Below, piece by piece: positions 8,783 to 18,046 of a stretch of DNA of 64,000 nt. Position numbers and translations under genes: made by a program. The stretch lies in assembly GCF_900116645.1 (NCBI RefSeq), contig NZ_FPBO01000001.1, positions 437,007 through 501,006 on the forward strand, read 5' to 3'. Every line of letters starts with the position of its first letter. Position 1 is the first letter of the stretch. This DNA is from Pseudoduganella namucuonensis (lineage in GTDB: Bacteria; Pseudomonadota; Gammaproteobacteria; Burkholderiales; Burkholderiaceae_D). The notes beneath the pieces are model-generated. The model saw only the letters and a program-made list of their open reading frames with translations. It searched no databases and was not told the origin of the DNA.

Positions 8783-9514
8783 ATGGATAACTTCATTTAC
8801 ATCACCGCCGTGTTTCTGCTGGCCGGCATGGTGAAAGGCGTGACCGGCATGGGTCTGCCGACTGTGGCGGTGGCCATGCTCAGCCTCGTCATGGCGCCGG
8901 TGCAGGCGGCGGCGCTGCTGGTTGTGCCTTCGCTTTTGACGAATGTCTGGCAGCTGGCCTCGGGCGCGTCCGTGTATCCGCTTTGGCTGCGTTTGTGGCC
9001 GATGATGGCGGGGATTTGCGCCGGCACCGCCGCCGGCAGCGTGCTGGCGCTGGACGCGGGCCGGGCCAGCGGCGCGCTGGGCGTGGCGCTGGCGGCGTAC
9101 GCGGCGATGGGCTTGCTGAACGTGCGCTGGCGGGTGGGGGCCGGTGGCGAGCGCGCGTGGTCTCCGCTCGTGGGCGCGGCGACGGGCGCGATCAGCGCCG
9201 CCACTGGCGTGTTCGTGATCCCGGCCGTGCCCTATCTGCAGGCGCTGGAACTGGAGAAGGATGAACTGGTGCAGGCGATGGGGATGGCGTTCACCGTGTC
9301 CACCGTGGCGCTGGCGGTATCGCTGACGGCGCGCGGCGCGTGGCAGCCGGCGGCGGCGGGATTGTCCTTCCTGGCGCAGGTGCCGGCCATGGCGGGCATG
9401 CTGCTGGGGCAGCGCCTGCGCGGCCGCATGCGGCCGGCGCTGTTCCGCCGCTGCTTCCTGCTGGCGCTGATGCTGCTGGGGGCGCACCTGGCGCTGGAGA
9501 GCGCCTGGCGCTGA
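8783..9514 (+). CDS. TauE/SafE-family membrane permease
   Basis: A 243-residue polytopic inner-membrane protein with about seven or eight hydrophobic segments. Two related halves contain the family pattern VFLLAGMVKGVTGMGLPTVA near the N-terminus and GAATGAISAATGVFVIPAVP in the middle. TauE/SafE proteins export sulfite, sulfoacetate and other small organic anions. The start is ATG 8783, where the family N-terminus MDNFIYITAVFLLAG begins. The divergent LysR gene probably controls it. The substrate is not identifiable from the sequence. Confidence 0.9.
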   Translation: MDNFIYITAVFLLAGMVKGVTGMGLPTVAVAMLSLVMAPVQAAALLVVPSLLTNVWQLASGASVYPLWLRLWPMMAGICAGTAAGSVLALDAGRASGALGVALAAYAAMGLLNVRWRVGAGGERAWSPLVGAATGAISAATGVFVIPAVPYLQALELEKDELVQAMGMAFTVSTVALAVSLTARGAWQPAAAGLSFLAQVPAMAGMLLGQRLRGRMRPALFRRCFLLALMLLGAHLALESAWR

Positions 9515-9607
9515 CATCCCTTCGCGGGAGTCCCGTAGGGCGGCGTGGCGCCCGCGCCATTCCGCTACGCTCCACCCGTGCCGTGGCCCGCGCAACCACG
9601 CCTGCGA

Positions 9608-10519
9608 CTACGCCGGCAACTCGCTGATCACTCGCGCGATCTGTTCGCGCAGCCAGCGGTTGGCGAGGTCGTGGTCCACGTTGGTGTGCCAGTACAGGTG
9701 GTTGCTGATGGCCGGCAGTTGCAGCGGCAGCGGCAGGATCTGGTGCCCGAACTGCTGGTTCAGCACGCGCCCGTAACGCTCCGGCATCGTCAGCAGCAGG
9801 TCGGTCTGGCTCACCACGCTGCACGCGGTGAAGTAGTGCTGGCAGCGCATGCGGATGCGCCGCTGCAGCCCGCGCTGCCCCAATTCCACGTCCTCCAGGC
9901 TGGGCCCCGCGCGGCGCGAACTGACCTGGATATGCTGCTGGCTCAAATACAGGTCCAGGTCCATCGCCTCCTGCACGTGCGGATGGCCGCGCCGCGCCAG
10001 CACCACCGTGCTGTCGGCCGGCAGGCGCAGCGTGCGGATATGGTCGGACAGCGGCAGCAGCACGTCGATGGCCGCGTCCACCGTGCCGGCGGCCAGTTCG
10101 GCCTCCAGCTCGTTGCGCCCCATGCGCAGCGCGTTCAGGCCCACCGAGGGCGCGGCGGCGGCGATGGCGGCCATCAGTGGCGGCAGGATGTTGGGCTCGA
10201 CCACGTCGCGCATGGCCAGCGTGAAGGTGCGCTCGCTGGTGGCGGGGTCGAAGCGCTCGGTACCGGTCACCGTCAGCTCGAAGCCGCGCAGCGAGTTGCG
10301 CACCTGTTCGATGATGTTGCGCGCCAGCGGCGTGGGCACCATGGTGTGGCCCTGGCGCTCGAACAGCGGGTCGTTCAGCAGGTGGCGCAGGCGCGCCAGC
10401 GCGTGGCTGACGGCGGGCTGCGTGAGGTTCAGCCGCTGGCTCGCGCGCGTGAGGCCGCCCTCGGCGTAGATGGCGTCGAACACGACGAACAGGTTGAGGT
10501 CGACCTTGGATATATGCAT
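9608..10519 (-). CDS. LysR-family transcriptional regulator (NodD/LeuO-like group)
   Basis: A 303-residue LysR protein. The N-terminus MHISKVDLNLFVVFDAIYAE, followed by GLTRASQRLNLTQPAVSHAL, is characteristic of the NodD/NahR/LeuO subgroup. The effector-binding domain starts around FTLAMRDVVEPNILPPLMAA. It is divergent from the phosphatase-like gene at 10627 across a 107-bp gap that contains AT-rich sequence suited to LysR binding. The effector is unknown. Confidence 0.92.
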   Translation of the reverse strand: MHISKVDLNLFVVFDAIYAEGGLTRASQRLNLTQPAVSHALARLRHLLNDPLFERQGHTMVPTPLARNIIEQVRNSLRGFELTVTGTERFDPATSERTFTLAMRDVVEPNILPPLMAAIAAAAPSVGLNALRMGRNELEAELAAGTVDAAIDVLLPLSDHIRTLRLPADSTVVLARRGHPHVQEAMDLDLYLSQQHIQVSSRRAGPSLEDVELGQRGLQRRIRMRCQHYFTACSVVSQTDLLLTMPERYGRVLNQQFGHQILPLPLQLPAISNHLYWHTNVDHDLANRWLREQIARVISELPA

Positions 10520-10626
10520 GAAAGTATATGCACCAAACTTATGCGGACCAATTAAAAGTATTCATTTGATGAATTCTACCGCGGGCGCTAAGCTGACTTA
10601 TCTTTTCAGCACCTAGGGAGTTCGCG

Positions 10627-11334
10627 ATGGGACAAATTTACCTGGTACGCCACGGTCAGGCCTCGTTCGGCGCGGCCAATTACGACCACCTTTCGACCCT
10701 GGGTTTCGAGCAGGCCCGCTTGCTGGGGCAGTGGTTCGCCAACAGCCGGCAAACCTTCAACCGCGTGGTCTGCGGCGGCATGGTGCGCCACCGGCAGACG
10801 GCGGACACCTGCTTCAGCGAACTCCCGCGCGCGCTGCTGGCGGACACGGAATGGATCACCGACCCGGGATTCGCGGAGTTCGACCATGTGGAAGTGCTGG
10901 TCAAGCATTGCCCGGAGTTCGCCGACCCGGTGCGGTTCAAGGCCTACGTGGCCAATCATCCGGAGCCCAAGCGCGCCTTCGAGCACACCTTCGTCGCGGG
11001 GATGCAGCGTTGGATGGGCGGCGAGCTGGATCACGATTACACGGAGTCCTGGAGCGGCTTCCAGGAGCGCTGCGTCGGCGCGCTGGAGCGGGTCGCGGCC
11101 AGCGCGGAGCCGGGGGACTCCACCATCGTGTTCACCTCCGGCGGCGTGATCTCGGCGATCTGCAAGCACCTGCTGGACTTGCCGGCGCAAAAGTCGCTGG
11201 AGTTGAACTGGTCCATCGCCAACTGCTCCGTGACCAAACTGCAACACCGCCCCGGCAAGACCAGCCTCAACTACCTCAACAACTACGCCCACCTGGAATG
11301 GCTGGGCGAGGCCAATAGTGTTACTTACCGGTAA
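10627..11334 (+). CDS. Histidine phosphatase superfamily protein with an altered active site
   Basis: A 235-residue cytoplasmic protein. The phosphate-accepting motif VRHGQ has the nucleophilic His at residue 9, and CGGMVRHRQTADTC provides the usual second Arg. In the family the second catalytic His lies in a VxHGG motif; here the corresponding segment reads VFTSGGVISAI, so Ser replaces His. The substrate and activity are therefore uncertain. Two rho-independent terminators follow. A LysR gene is divergent upstream. Confidence 0.85.
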   Translation: MGQIYLVRHGQASFGAANYDHLSTLGFEQARLLGQWFANSRQTFNRVVCGGMVRHRQTADTCFSELPRALLADTEWITDPGFAEFDHVEVLVKHCPEFADPVRFKAYVANHPEPKRAFEHTFVAGMQRWMGGELDHDYTESWSGFQERCVGALERVAASAEPGDSTIVFTSGGVISAICKHLLDLPAQKSLELNWSIANCSVTKLQHRPGKTSLNYLNNYAHLEWLGEANSVTYR

Positions 11335-11339
11335 TTTTT

Positions 11340-11360
11340 AAATACCCCTGGGGTATTTTT
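11340..11360 (+). terminator. Rho-independent terminator after the phosphatase-like gene
   Basis: The arms AAATACCCC (11340-11348) and GGGGTATTT (11350-11358) are exactly complementary and lead into Ts. It lies six bases past the stop codon. Confidence 0.75.
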
Positions 11361-11379
11361 CCGGGGTTTTTTCCCTTTG

Positions 11380-11405
11380 AGACGGCGCTCGCGTCGTCTT
11401 TTTTT
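11380..11405 (+). terminator. Second tandem terminator
   Basis: The stem AGACGGCG (11380-11387) pairs with CGTCGTCT (11392-11399) with one G-T pair and a CTCG tetraloop. It is followed by a run of Ts to 11405. It backs up the terminator 20 bp upstream. Confidence 0.7.
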
Positions 11406-11417
11406 GCTCTTCACCTG

Positions 11418-11429
11418 TCAGACGTCTGA
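11418..11429. promoter_or_regulatory. TCAGACGTCTGA palindrome downstream of the GntR gene
   Basis: A 12-bp perfect palindrome. Its half, GTCAGAC, recurs at 12297-12303 upstream of the GntR gene, which makes both candidate operators for that regulator (GT-N3-AC type sites are typical of FadR-like GntR proteins). Confidence 0.4.
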
Positions 11430-11482
11430 TAGGCTGATGAGAAAAAATGGCATCTTCGCGCGCGAACGGGGTCCCTGCGGTG

Positions 11483-12229
11483 TCAGCGGTTTTTAGCGGC
11501 TTCGTACAGCTCGTGCGCGCGGCGCAGGCGCTCGCGGCTGTTGCTGAGGTGGGTGCGCATGGCGGCGCGCGCCGATTCGGCGTCCTGGCGCGCGATGGCG
11601 CTGTAGATGTCCTCGTGCTCGCGCCGCACGCGGTCGATGTAGACCTCCGGCGCGTCCCGCGGGATGTGCGCGGAGGTCTGCCGCGCGCGCGGCAGCAGTT
11701 CCTTGTTGATGTGGCCAAGCACGTCCTGCAGATAGTGGTTGCCGGCCGCCTGGGCGATCGACAGGTGGAATTGCGTGTCCGCCGTCGCCGTCTCCAGCGC
11801 GGTTTCGCAGCGCGCCAGGAAGGCGTCCAGCGCCGCGCGTATGCGCTGCAGCTGCGCCTCGTTGCGCCGGTTGGCGGCCAGGCCGGCGGCCTCGGTCTCC
11901 AGGCTGATCCTCAGTTCCAGCAGGGACAGCACGTCCTCCTTGCTCATGTCGCCGCGCGTCTCCAGGCCCATGGTCTGTTGCGCGCGCGCCAGCACGAAGG
12001 TGCCCACGCCTTGCCGCGTCTCGACCATGCCGGCCGCCTGCATGTGCGAGATCGCCTCCCGCACCACCGAGCGGCTCACGCCCAGCGCGCGGATGATCTC
12101 CGCCTCGGATGGCACTTTCTCGCCGGGCGCGATGCGGCCTTCCTTGATCAGGTCCGCGACGTAGCTGACGACGCCGTGCGCGAGCGAGCGCGATTTTGCT
12201 GGGGGAATGGTGGGGCGGCTGGAATCCAT
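11483..12229 (-). CDS. GntR/FadR-family (FCD domain) transcriptional regulator
   Basis: A 248-residue regulator. The winged helix-turn-helix (about residues 15-80) shows APGEKVPSEAEIIRALGVSR and REAISHMQAAGMVETRQGVG. The all-helical FCD ligand-binding domain (about 95-235) carries the metal-binding pattern in DTQFHLSIAQAAGNH and HEDIYSAI. FCD regulators usually sense sugar acids or organic acids. The frame extends to TTG 12268, but ATG 12229 is the first standard start. It is divergent from the TonB receptor, enzyme and ABC transporter genes, which it probably represses. Confidence 0.92.
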   Translation of the reverse strand: MDSSRPTIPPAKSRSLAHGVVSYVADLIKEGRIAPGEKVPSEAEIIRALGVSRSVVREAISHMQAAGMVETRQGVGTFVLARAQQTMGLETRGDMSKEDVLSLLELRISLETEAAGLAANRRNEAQLQRIRAALDAFLARCETALETATADTQFHLSIAQAAGNHYLQDVLGHINKELLPRARQTSAHIPRDAPEVYIDRVRREHEDIYSAIARQDAESARAAMRTHLSNSRERLRRAHELYEAAKNR

Positions 12230-12294
12230 GGATGGCTTCGATCTCAAAACACAGGTTGCGTTTTCCAAAAGCCATGATTATACTTGCTTCCAAG

Positions 12295-12306
12295 TTGTCA
12301 GACGAC
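12295..12306. promoter_or_regulatory. Candidate GntR operator TTGTCAGACGAC
   Basis: A near-palindromic site with the GT-N3-AC core expected for FadR-type GntR regulators. It lies between the regulator and the divergent TonB receptor gene and shares GTCAGACG with the palindrome at 11418. Confidence 0.45.
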
Positions 12307-12425
12307 CGATGACTTGGGGCCGGTAAAAAACAAGCGTCAGAGCGACACAGAAAGGACAGCGCGGCCACCGCGCCAGATCCTCCGCCGACGTCTATAAGAA
12401 TTCTTACACCATGGAGGAGACCACC

Positions 12426-15134
12426 ATGCATCACCGCATCCCCGCATTCCACCGGCTGGCCCGGACATCGATCGCGCTGGCCGTCCTGAGCCTGGCCGGA
12501 CAGGCGGCCGCGCAGCAGGCCGCCGACCAGGCCGCCGCCGCGCCCATTCAGAAGGTCGAGGTCACCGGTTCCACCATCAAGCGCGTCGCCGCCGAGATGG
12601 CGCTGCCCGTCACCACCGTCAAGGCCGACGATTTCGTCAACTCCGCGCTGACCACGGTGGCCGACGTCGTCACCTCGATGCCGGTGGCGTCCACCAACGT
12701 GCCCTCGTCGGCCGGCGCCGGCACCAACATGAACATGCGCGGCATCGGCATCAACCGCACGCTGGTGCTGCTCAACGGCCGCCGCATGGTGAACGAGCCG
12801 CTCAGCAACGGCTTCGTCAACGTCGACATGATTCCGATGAGCGCCCTGAACCGGGTCGAGGTCCTGCGCGACGGCGCCTCGTCCACCTACGGCACCGACG
12901 CCATCGGCGGCGTGGTCAACTTCATCACCAAGCGCACCTACAAGGGCTTGAACGTCACGGGGCAGGCGGTGGTGCCGCAGGCCTCCGGCGGCGGCCGCGA
13001 ACACCGCCTGAGCATCCTCGGCGGCATCGGCGACCTGGAGGCGGACGGCTGGAACGTCTACGCCACGGTGGACACCCACAAGCGCAGCGCGCTGGAGGCG
13101 TCCGACCGTCCCGAGCTGACCAGCCCCGAGCGGCTGGCGGAACTGGGCATCGCGCCGCGCGCCGCCACCGGCAGCTACTCGCAGCCGGCCAACGTGTTCT
13201 CGCCCAGCACCGGCATCACCGGCAACCCGTACTACGCGGCCGGCTGCAAGCCGCCGTACTCCTCGCCGGCGCTGCGCAACACCTGCATCCAGAACGCCAA
13301 TTACTACGTGCTGGCGCTGCCGGGCAACTCGCAGACCACCTTCTTCACCAAGGGCAGCCTGAAACTGTCCGAGGACCACCTGATCACCGCCGAGCTGCTG
13401 CACGCCCGCGAGCACATCACCACCCAGCGCGCGCCCACCACCACGGTGGGCTTCAACGGCGCGGTGGCGCAGATCACGCCGAGCAGCCCGTACTACCCGG
13501 GCGGCAGCGCCGGCGTGCCCGCCATGGCGGGCCTGAACGGCTCCACGCTGAACGTGTCCTGGAGCGTGGCCGAACTGGGGCCGGCGATCGCCCGCGACAT
13601 GCAGAAAGCCACGCGCCTGGTGGTGGCCGACGAGGGCCGCATCGCAGACTGGGACTACCGCCTGGGCTTCGTGTACGGCGCCGGCGAGCGCGATTCCTTC
13701 TTCCGCCAGGGCTACCTGAACGGCCCGCAGTTGCAGGCCGGCGTGCGCAACGGCATCCTGAACCCCTTCGGCACGCAGAACGAGGCCGGCCTGGCCTACC
13801 TGAAGAGCATCTCGGCGGACGGCGGCCAGATCCGCCACACCACCAATCTGTACACCGGTGTCGACATGACCTTCACGCGCGAGCTGATGAAGCTGAGCGG
13901 CGGTCCGCTGACGCTGGCCACCGGCGCCGAGTTCCACCACGACGCCAACGAGGACCGCGCGCTCGACGGCGTGATCAACGTGCCGTACCAGAACCGCCTG
14001 CCCAGCTACGCCTCCGGCAGCAGGAACATCAGCGCCATGTTCATCGAGGCCGACCTGCCGGTGACCTCGGAGCTGGACTTCAACGTGGCCGCGCGCGCCG
14101 ACAGCTATTCTGATTTCGGCAACACCGTCAATCCGAAAGCCAGCTTCCGCTACCAGCCGACCAAGACGCTGATGTTCCGCGGCTCGGCCAGCACCGGCTT
14201 CCGCGCGCCGACCTTGTTCGACCGTTACGGCTACCGCCTGCCCGGCGCCACCGCGCTGACCACCAGCCGCTGGGACGACCCGACGTTGTGCCCCGGCACT
14301 GCGGGCCTGGCCGGCAGCGGCAAGGCCATCCCCGGCGCCAATCCGCTCATCGTCTGCAACGCCTTCCTGCCGGTGCAGCAGGGCAGCAATCCGGACGTGC
14401 TGCCGGAGAAGTCGCGCAGCCTGACCTTGGGCGTGGTGCTGGAACCGATGCGCAACATGATGCTGTCGCTGGATTACTACAACATCCACTTCCGCAACAG
14501 CATCGGCCAGCTGCCGCAGAACGCCATCTTCACCAACCCCGCCAAGTACGCCGACCTGTTCGTGCGCAACGCGGACGGCTCGCTGGCCTATGTGAAGAAC
14601 ACCGTGATGAACCTGGGCGACCTGCGCACCAGCGGCGTGGACGTGGGCTTCAGCTACGGCTTCCCGCGCAACCCGGCCGGCGACTTCAAGATCGGCCTGG
14701 ACGGCACCTACGTCAACCAGTTCGAGAACCAGAACGAGAAGGACGGCGCCTGGATCTCCAACCTGGGCCGCTTCGGCTCCGTCGGTTCCGGCAACGTCAG
14801 CGCCAGCCCGACCTACACCTTCCGCTGGAAGCACACGCTGCGCCTGTCGTGGGCCAAGGGCGACTGGTTCTCGCAGCTGACCCAGAACTACAACACCGGC
14901 TACCACGACCTGAACAACGTGCTGCCGCAGTACTTCCGCGACATCGAGCCGTACTCGGTGTGGAACATGACGGTGGCGTACAAGGGCTTCAAGCACATCA
15001 ACCTGACGCTGGGCGTGAGCAACCTGTTTGACGTGGAGCCGCCCATCACCAATTCCAATTCGACGGCCTACGCGAACAACATCGCCAGCCCGATTGGGCG
15101 CGCGTTCAACGCCCGCATGAGTTACGAGTTTTAA
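12426..15134 (+). CDS. TonB-dependent outer-membrane receptor
   Basis: A 902-residue receptor with a signal peptide ending at AGQAAAQ, a short Gln/Ala linker, then a plug domain (KVEVTGSTIKR, MRGIGINRTLVLLNGRRM, STYGTDAIGGVVNFITK) and a barrel ending in NARMSYEF. ATG 12426 was chosen over 12411 because GGAGGAG (12413-12419) is correctly spaced before it. It heads a co-oriented run with an enolase-superfamily enzyme and a peptide/nickel-type ABC importer. Its ligand is likely passed through the periplasm to that transporter or degraded by the enzyme. The divergent GntR regulator probably controls it. Confidence 0.93.
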   Translation: MHHRIPAFHRLARTSIALAVLSLAGQAAAQQAADQAAAAPIQKVEVTGSTIKRVAAEMALPVTTVKADDFVNSALTTVADVVTSMPVASTNVPSSAGAGTNMNMRGIGINRTLVLLNGRRMVNEPLSNGFVNVDMIPMSALNRVEVLRDGASSTYGTDAIGGVVNFITKRTYKGLNVTGQAVVPQASGGGREHRLSILGGIGDLEADGWNVYATVDTHKRSALEASDRPELTSPERLAELGIAPRAATGSYSQPANVFSPSTGITGNPYYAAGCKPPYSSPALRNTCIQNANYYVLALPGNSQTTFFTKGSLKLSEDHLITAELLHAREHITTQRAPTTTVGFNGAVAQITPSSPYYPGGSAGVPAMAGLNGSTLNVSWSVAELGPAIARDMQKATRLVVADEGRIADWDYRLGFVYGAGERDSFFRQGYLNGPQLQAGVRNGILNPFGTQNEAGLAYLKSISADGGQIRHTTNLYTGVDMTFTRELMKLSGGPLTLATGAEFHHDANEDRALDGVINVPYQNRLPSYASGSRNISAMFIEADLPVTSELDFNVAARADSYSDFGNTVNPKASFRYQPTKTLMFRGSASTGFRAPTLFDRYGYRLPGATALTTSRWDDPTLCPGTAGLAGSGKAIPGANPLIVCNAFLPVQQGSNPDVLPEKSRSLTLGVVLEPMRNMMLSLDYYNIHFRNSIGQLPQNAIFTNPAKYADLFVRNADGSLAYVKNTVMNLGDLRTSGVDVGFSYGFPRNPAGDFKIGLDGTYVNQFENQNEKDGAWISNLGRFGSVGSGNVSASPTYTFRWKHTLRLSWAKGDWFSQLTQNYNTGYHDLNNVLPQYFRDIEPYSVWNMTVAYKGFKHINLTLGVSNLFDVEPPITNSNSTAYANNIASPIGRAFNARMSYEF

Positions 15135-15166
15135 ACCACGAGTTTTAGGGCCGGCCCCGGCCTTTT

Positions 15167-15220
15167 GACGGGCGCGCCGCGAGAGGCGCGGTACAGAGGC
15201 GCGCGCCCGTCCTTTTTTTT
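15167..15220 (+). terminator. Terminator after the TonB receptor
   Basis: GACGGGCGCGC (15167-15177) pairs exactly with GCGCGCCCGTC (15201-15211), followed by eight Ts. It separates the receptor from the enzyme gene 22 bases later, so expression of the downstream genes may be reduced or have its own promoter. Confidence 0.8.
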
Positions 15221-15241
15221 CGACACCATCCGAGACAGCAT

Positions 15242-16396
15242 ATGAAAATCGAACGAGTACAAGGAACCGTCTTCCACTATCTGACCAGCCGCAGCGTCGA
15301 TAGCGCGGGACATTCGCACCCCGGGCCGGAGAAGCGCGCCACCATGGCCATGGTCACCATCACCGCCGACGACGGCAGCAAAGGCCACGCCTTCGGCCCC
15401 ACGGAGGTGGTGCGCCCGCACGTGCTGGAGGCCTTCGCCCGCAAGGTGCTGATCGGCCAGGACCCGTTCGACCGCGAACGCCTGTGGCAGGACCTGGTGC
15501 ACTGGCAGCGCGGCAGCGCCGGCCAGCTGACCGACCGCGCGCTGGCCGTCATCGAGCAGGCGCTGTGGGACTTGGCGGGCCGCGCGCTCGACACCCCGGT
15601 GTACAAGCTGCTGGGCGCCTACCGCGACAAGGTGCCGGCCTACGGCAGCACCATGTGCGGCGACGAGCTGAAAGGCGGCCTGTCCACGCCGGACGAATAC
15701 GCGGCCTTCGCGGTGAAGCTGGTGGAACGCGGCTACAAGGCCATCAAGCTGCACACCTGGATGCCGCCGGTGTCCTTCGCGCCCAGCGTGGCCATGGACA
15801 TCAAGGCTTGCGCGGCGGTGCGCGAGGCGGTCGGCCCGGACATCGCGCTGATGCTGGACGGGTATCATTGGTACAGCCGCGGCGACGCGCTCACCATAGG
15901 CCGGGCGCTGGAGCGGCTCAACTTCGCGTGGTTCGAGGAAATGATGAACGAACAAAGCATCGCGTCCTACTCCTGGCTGGCCAACCAGCTCGACATCCCC
16001 ATCGTCGGCCCCGAGTCCATCTCGGGCAAGCACCACAGCCGCGCCGACTGGGTGCAGGCGGGCGCCTGCGACATCCTGCGCGCCGGCGTGCCGGGCGTGG
16101 GCGGCATCACGCCGACCATGAAGGTGGCGGCGCTGGCGGACGCCTTCGGCATGAACTGCGAGGTGCACGGCAACGGCGCGGCCAACCTGGCGGTGACCGC
16201 CGCGATCAAGAATTGCGAGTGGTACGAGCGCGGCTTGCTGCATCCCTTCCTGGACTACGACGTGCCGCCGGCCTACCTGCGCAGCCTGCCGGACGCCATG
16301 GACGCCGACGGCTTCGTGCACCTGTCGCAGCAGCCCGGCCTGGGCGAGGACATCGATTTCGACTACATCGCGGCCAGCACCGTGGAATCCTACTAG
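15242..16396 (+). CDS. Mandelate racemase/muconate lactonizing enzyme family protein (probable sugar-acid dehydratase)
   Basis: A 384-residue enolase-superfamily enzyme with an N-terminal capping domain and a TIM barrel. The second-strand motif, usually KxK, reads AIKLHTW (K-x-H). Candidate metal ligands are the Asp in MLDGYHWY, the Glu in FAWFEEMMNE and the Glu in VGPESISGKH. A further conserved His lies in NCEVHGNGAAN. These enzymes abstract a proton next to a carboxylate, and many members dehydrate aldonic or aldaric acids. The K-x-H variant and the nearby peptide/nickel-type transporter make the substrate uncertain. The SBP gene begins eight bases after the stop. Confidence 0.85.
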   Translation: MKIERVQGTVFHYLTSRSVDSAGHSHPGPEKRATMAMVTITADDGSKGHAFGPTEVVRPHVLEAFARKVLIGQDPFDRERLWQDLVHWQRGSAGQLTDRALAVIEQALWDLAGRALDTPVYKLLGAYRDKVPAYGSTMCGDELKGGLSTPDEYAAFAVKLVERGYKAIKLHTWMPPVSFAPSVAMDIKACAAVREAVGPDIALMLDGYHWYSRGDALTIGRALERLNFAWFEEMMNEQSIASYSWLANQLDIPIVGPESISGKHHSRADWVQAGACDILRAGVPGVGGITPTMKVAALADAFGMNCEVHGNGAANLAVTAAIKNCEWYERGLLHPFLDYDVPPAYLRSLPDAMDADGFVHLSQQPGLGEDIDFDYIAASTVESY

Positions 16397-16404
16397 GCCC
16401 GGGC

Positions 16405-18021
16405 ATGAGCGCTTTCAAGACCTGCAAGCCGATCATGCGGGCCGCGGCACTCGCCGCCGCGCTGGCGCTGTCCGCCGCGCCGGCGCCGGCGGCCACCCCG
16501 CGCGACCAGCTGGTGATCGGCATGAACATGAACAACCTGCTGTCGCTCGATCCGGCCGGCGCCACCGGCAACGACGTGCTGGGTGTGGTGGCCAACCTGT
16601 ACGACTACCTGGTCGAACTCGACCCGCACGACCTGAGCCAGGTGAAGCCGGCGCTGGCCGAGCGCTGGGAGATCGCGCCGGACAACGGCAGCCTGACCCT
16701 GACCCTGCGCGAGGGCGTGCGCTTCCAGTCCGGCCGGCCGCTGACCGCCGCCGACGCGGCCTGGTCGCTGCACCGGGTGCTCAAGCTGAACCTGGCCATG
16801 GCCTCGCCGTGGAAAAGCTACGGCTTCAGCGCAGCCAACGCGCAGCGGCTGATCCAGGCGGTGGACGAGCGCACCCTGCGCATCGCGCTGCCCGAGCCCA
16901 CCGATCCGAAAATGGTGCTGTACACGCTGGGCACCTCGGTCAGCGCCGCCATCCTGGACCGCCAGGCGGTGATGGCGCACGAGAAGAACGGCGACATGGG
17001 GGCGGCCTGGCTGCTCACTCACGCCGCCGGCTCCGGCCCGTACGCGTTGACCGAATGGCGCGCCAAGGACGCCATGCTGCTGGACCGGCACGACGGCTAC
17101 TGGCGCGGTCCGGCCAAGCTGCGCCGCGTGGTGATGCGCCACGTGCCGGAATCGCTGTCGCTGCGCTTCATGATCTCGCGCGGCGACGTCGACCTGGCGG
17201 CCGGCATGGCCGGTCCCGACATCGAGGCGCTCAAGCACGACGCCGCCGTCGAGGTGCAGCCGGTGCTGCGCGGCACCTCGTACTACGTGGCCGTGAGCAT
17301 GAAGGACCCGAAATTCGCGGACAAGCGCGTGCGCCTGGCGCTGCGCAGCCTGATCGACTACGAGGGCATCAACAAGGCCATCATGCCGCACTACGGCGTG
17401 GCCCACCAGCGCCCGGTGATGATAGGCTTGGCGGCGACGCTGCCCGATCCCGGCTACCGGCTCGATGTCGCCGCGGCGAAGAAGCTGCTGGCCGCCGCCG
17501 GCTACCCGAACGGCTTCAGCACCAACATCAAGGTGCTGTCCGATCCGCCCATGATCAACATCGCCACCGCGCTGCAGGCCACGCTGGCGCTGGCCGGCAT
17601 CCAGGCCAGCGTGCAATCGGGCACCGGCAACCAGGTGTACGGCGCCATGCGCGACCGCAAATTCGAGATCGTGGTGGGGCGCGGCGGCGGCGGGGTGGAG
17701 CCGCATCCGCACGCCAACCTGCGCGCGCTGGTGTACAACCCGGACAACCGGGACGCCGCCAAGCTGACCAACTTCCAGGGCTGGCGCACGTCCTTCCACA
17801 GCCCGGAGATCAACCGGCTGATCGAACAGGCGGTGCGCGAGCGCGACCCGCTGGCGCAGACCGCCATGTACCGCCAGGTGCAGCAGCTGTACGACGCCGA
17901 GGTGGGCGCCATCCAGCCGATCTCGCAGATGCTGGAGACGGTGGTGCTGAGCAAGCGGGTGCACGGCTACGTGGGCCACCCGTCCGCCACCACGCACCTG
18001 CGCGGCGTGTACAAGGATTAA
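16405..18021 (+). CDS. ABC transporter substrate-binding protein (family 5, peptide/nickel type)
   Basis: A 538-residue periplasmic binding protein. The signal peptide ends at APAPAAT. The body is a cluster-C fold: PALAERWEIAPDNGSLTLTL, the GVRFQSGRPLTAADAAWSL motif of SBP_bac_5, and SGPYALTEWRAKDAMLLDRH. It delivers a ligand (peptide, opine, sugar oligomer or similar) to the permeases encoded directly downstream. Family 5 proteins bind varied ligands, and the linked enolase-superfamily enzyme suggests a sugar-acid-like molecule. That link is inference. Confidence 0.93.
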   Translation: MSAFKTCKPIMRAAALAAALALSAAPAPAATPRDQLVIGMNMNNLLSLDPAGATGNDVLGVVANLYDYLVELDPHDLSQVKPALAERWEIAPDNGSLTLTLREGVRFQSGRPLTAADAAWSLHRVLKLNLAMASPWKSYGFSAANAQRLIQAVDERTLRIALPEPTDPKMVLYTLGTSVSAAILDRQAVMAHEKNGDMGAAWLLTHAAGSGPYALTEWRAKDAMLLDRHDGYWRGPAKLRRVVMRHVPESLSLRFMISRGDVDLAAGMAGPDIEALKHDAAVEVQPVLRGTSYYVAVSMKDPKFADKRVRLALRSLIDYEGINKAIMPHYGVAHQRPVMIGLAATLPDPGYRLDVAAAKKLLAAAGYPNGFSTNIKVLSDPPMINIATALQATLALAGIQASVQSGTGNQVYGAMRDRKFEIVVGRGGGGVEPHPHANLRALVYNPDNRDAAKLTNFQGWRTSFHSPEINRLIEQAVRERDPLAQTAMYRQVQQLYDAEVGAIQPISQMLETVVLSKRVHGYVGHPSATTHLRGVYKD

Positions 18022-18046
18022 AACAAGAAAAGAACGGAGACATGCG

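Noticed and set aside
11493..14996. A 1167-residue minus-strand open frame
   Set aside because: It runs opposite to a clear TonB receptor and overlaps the GntR gene in another frame. Its translation is the His/Arg/Val-rich low-complexity type expected antisense to GC-rich genes.
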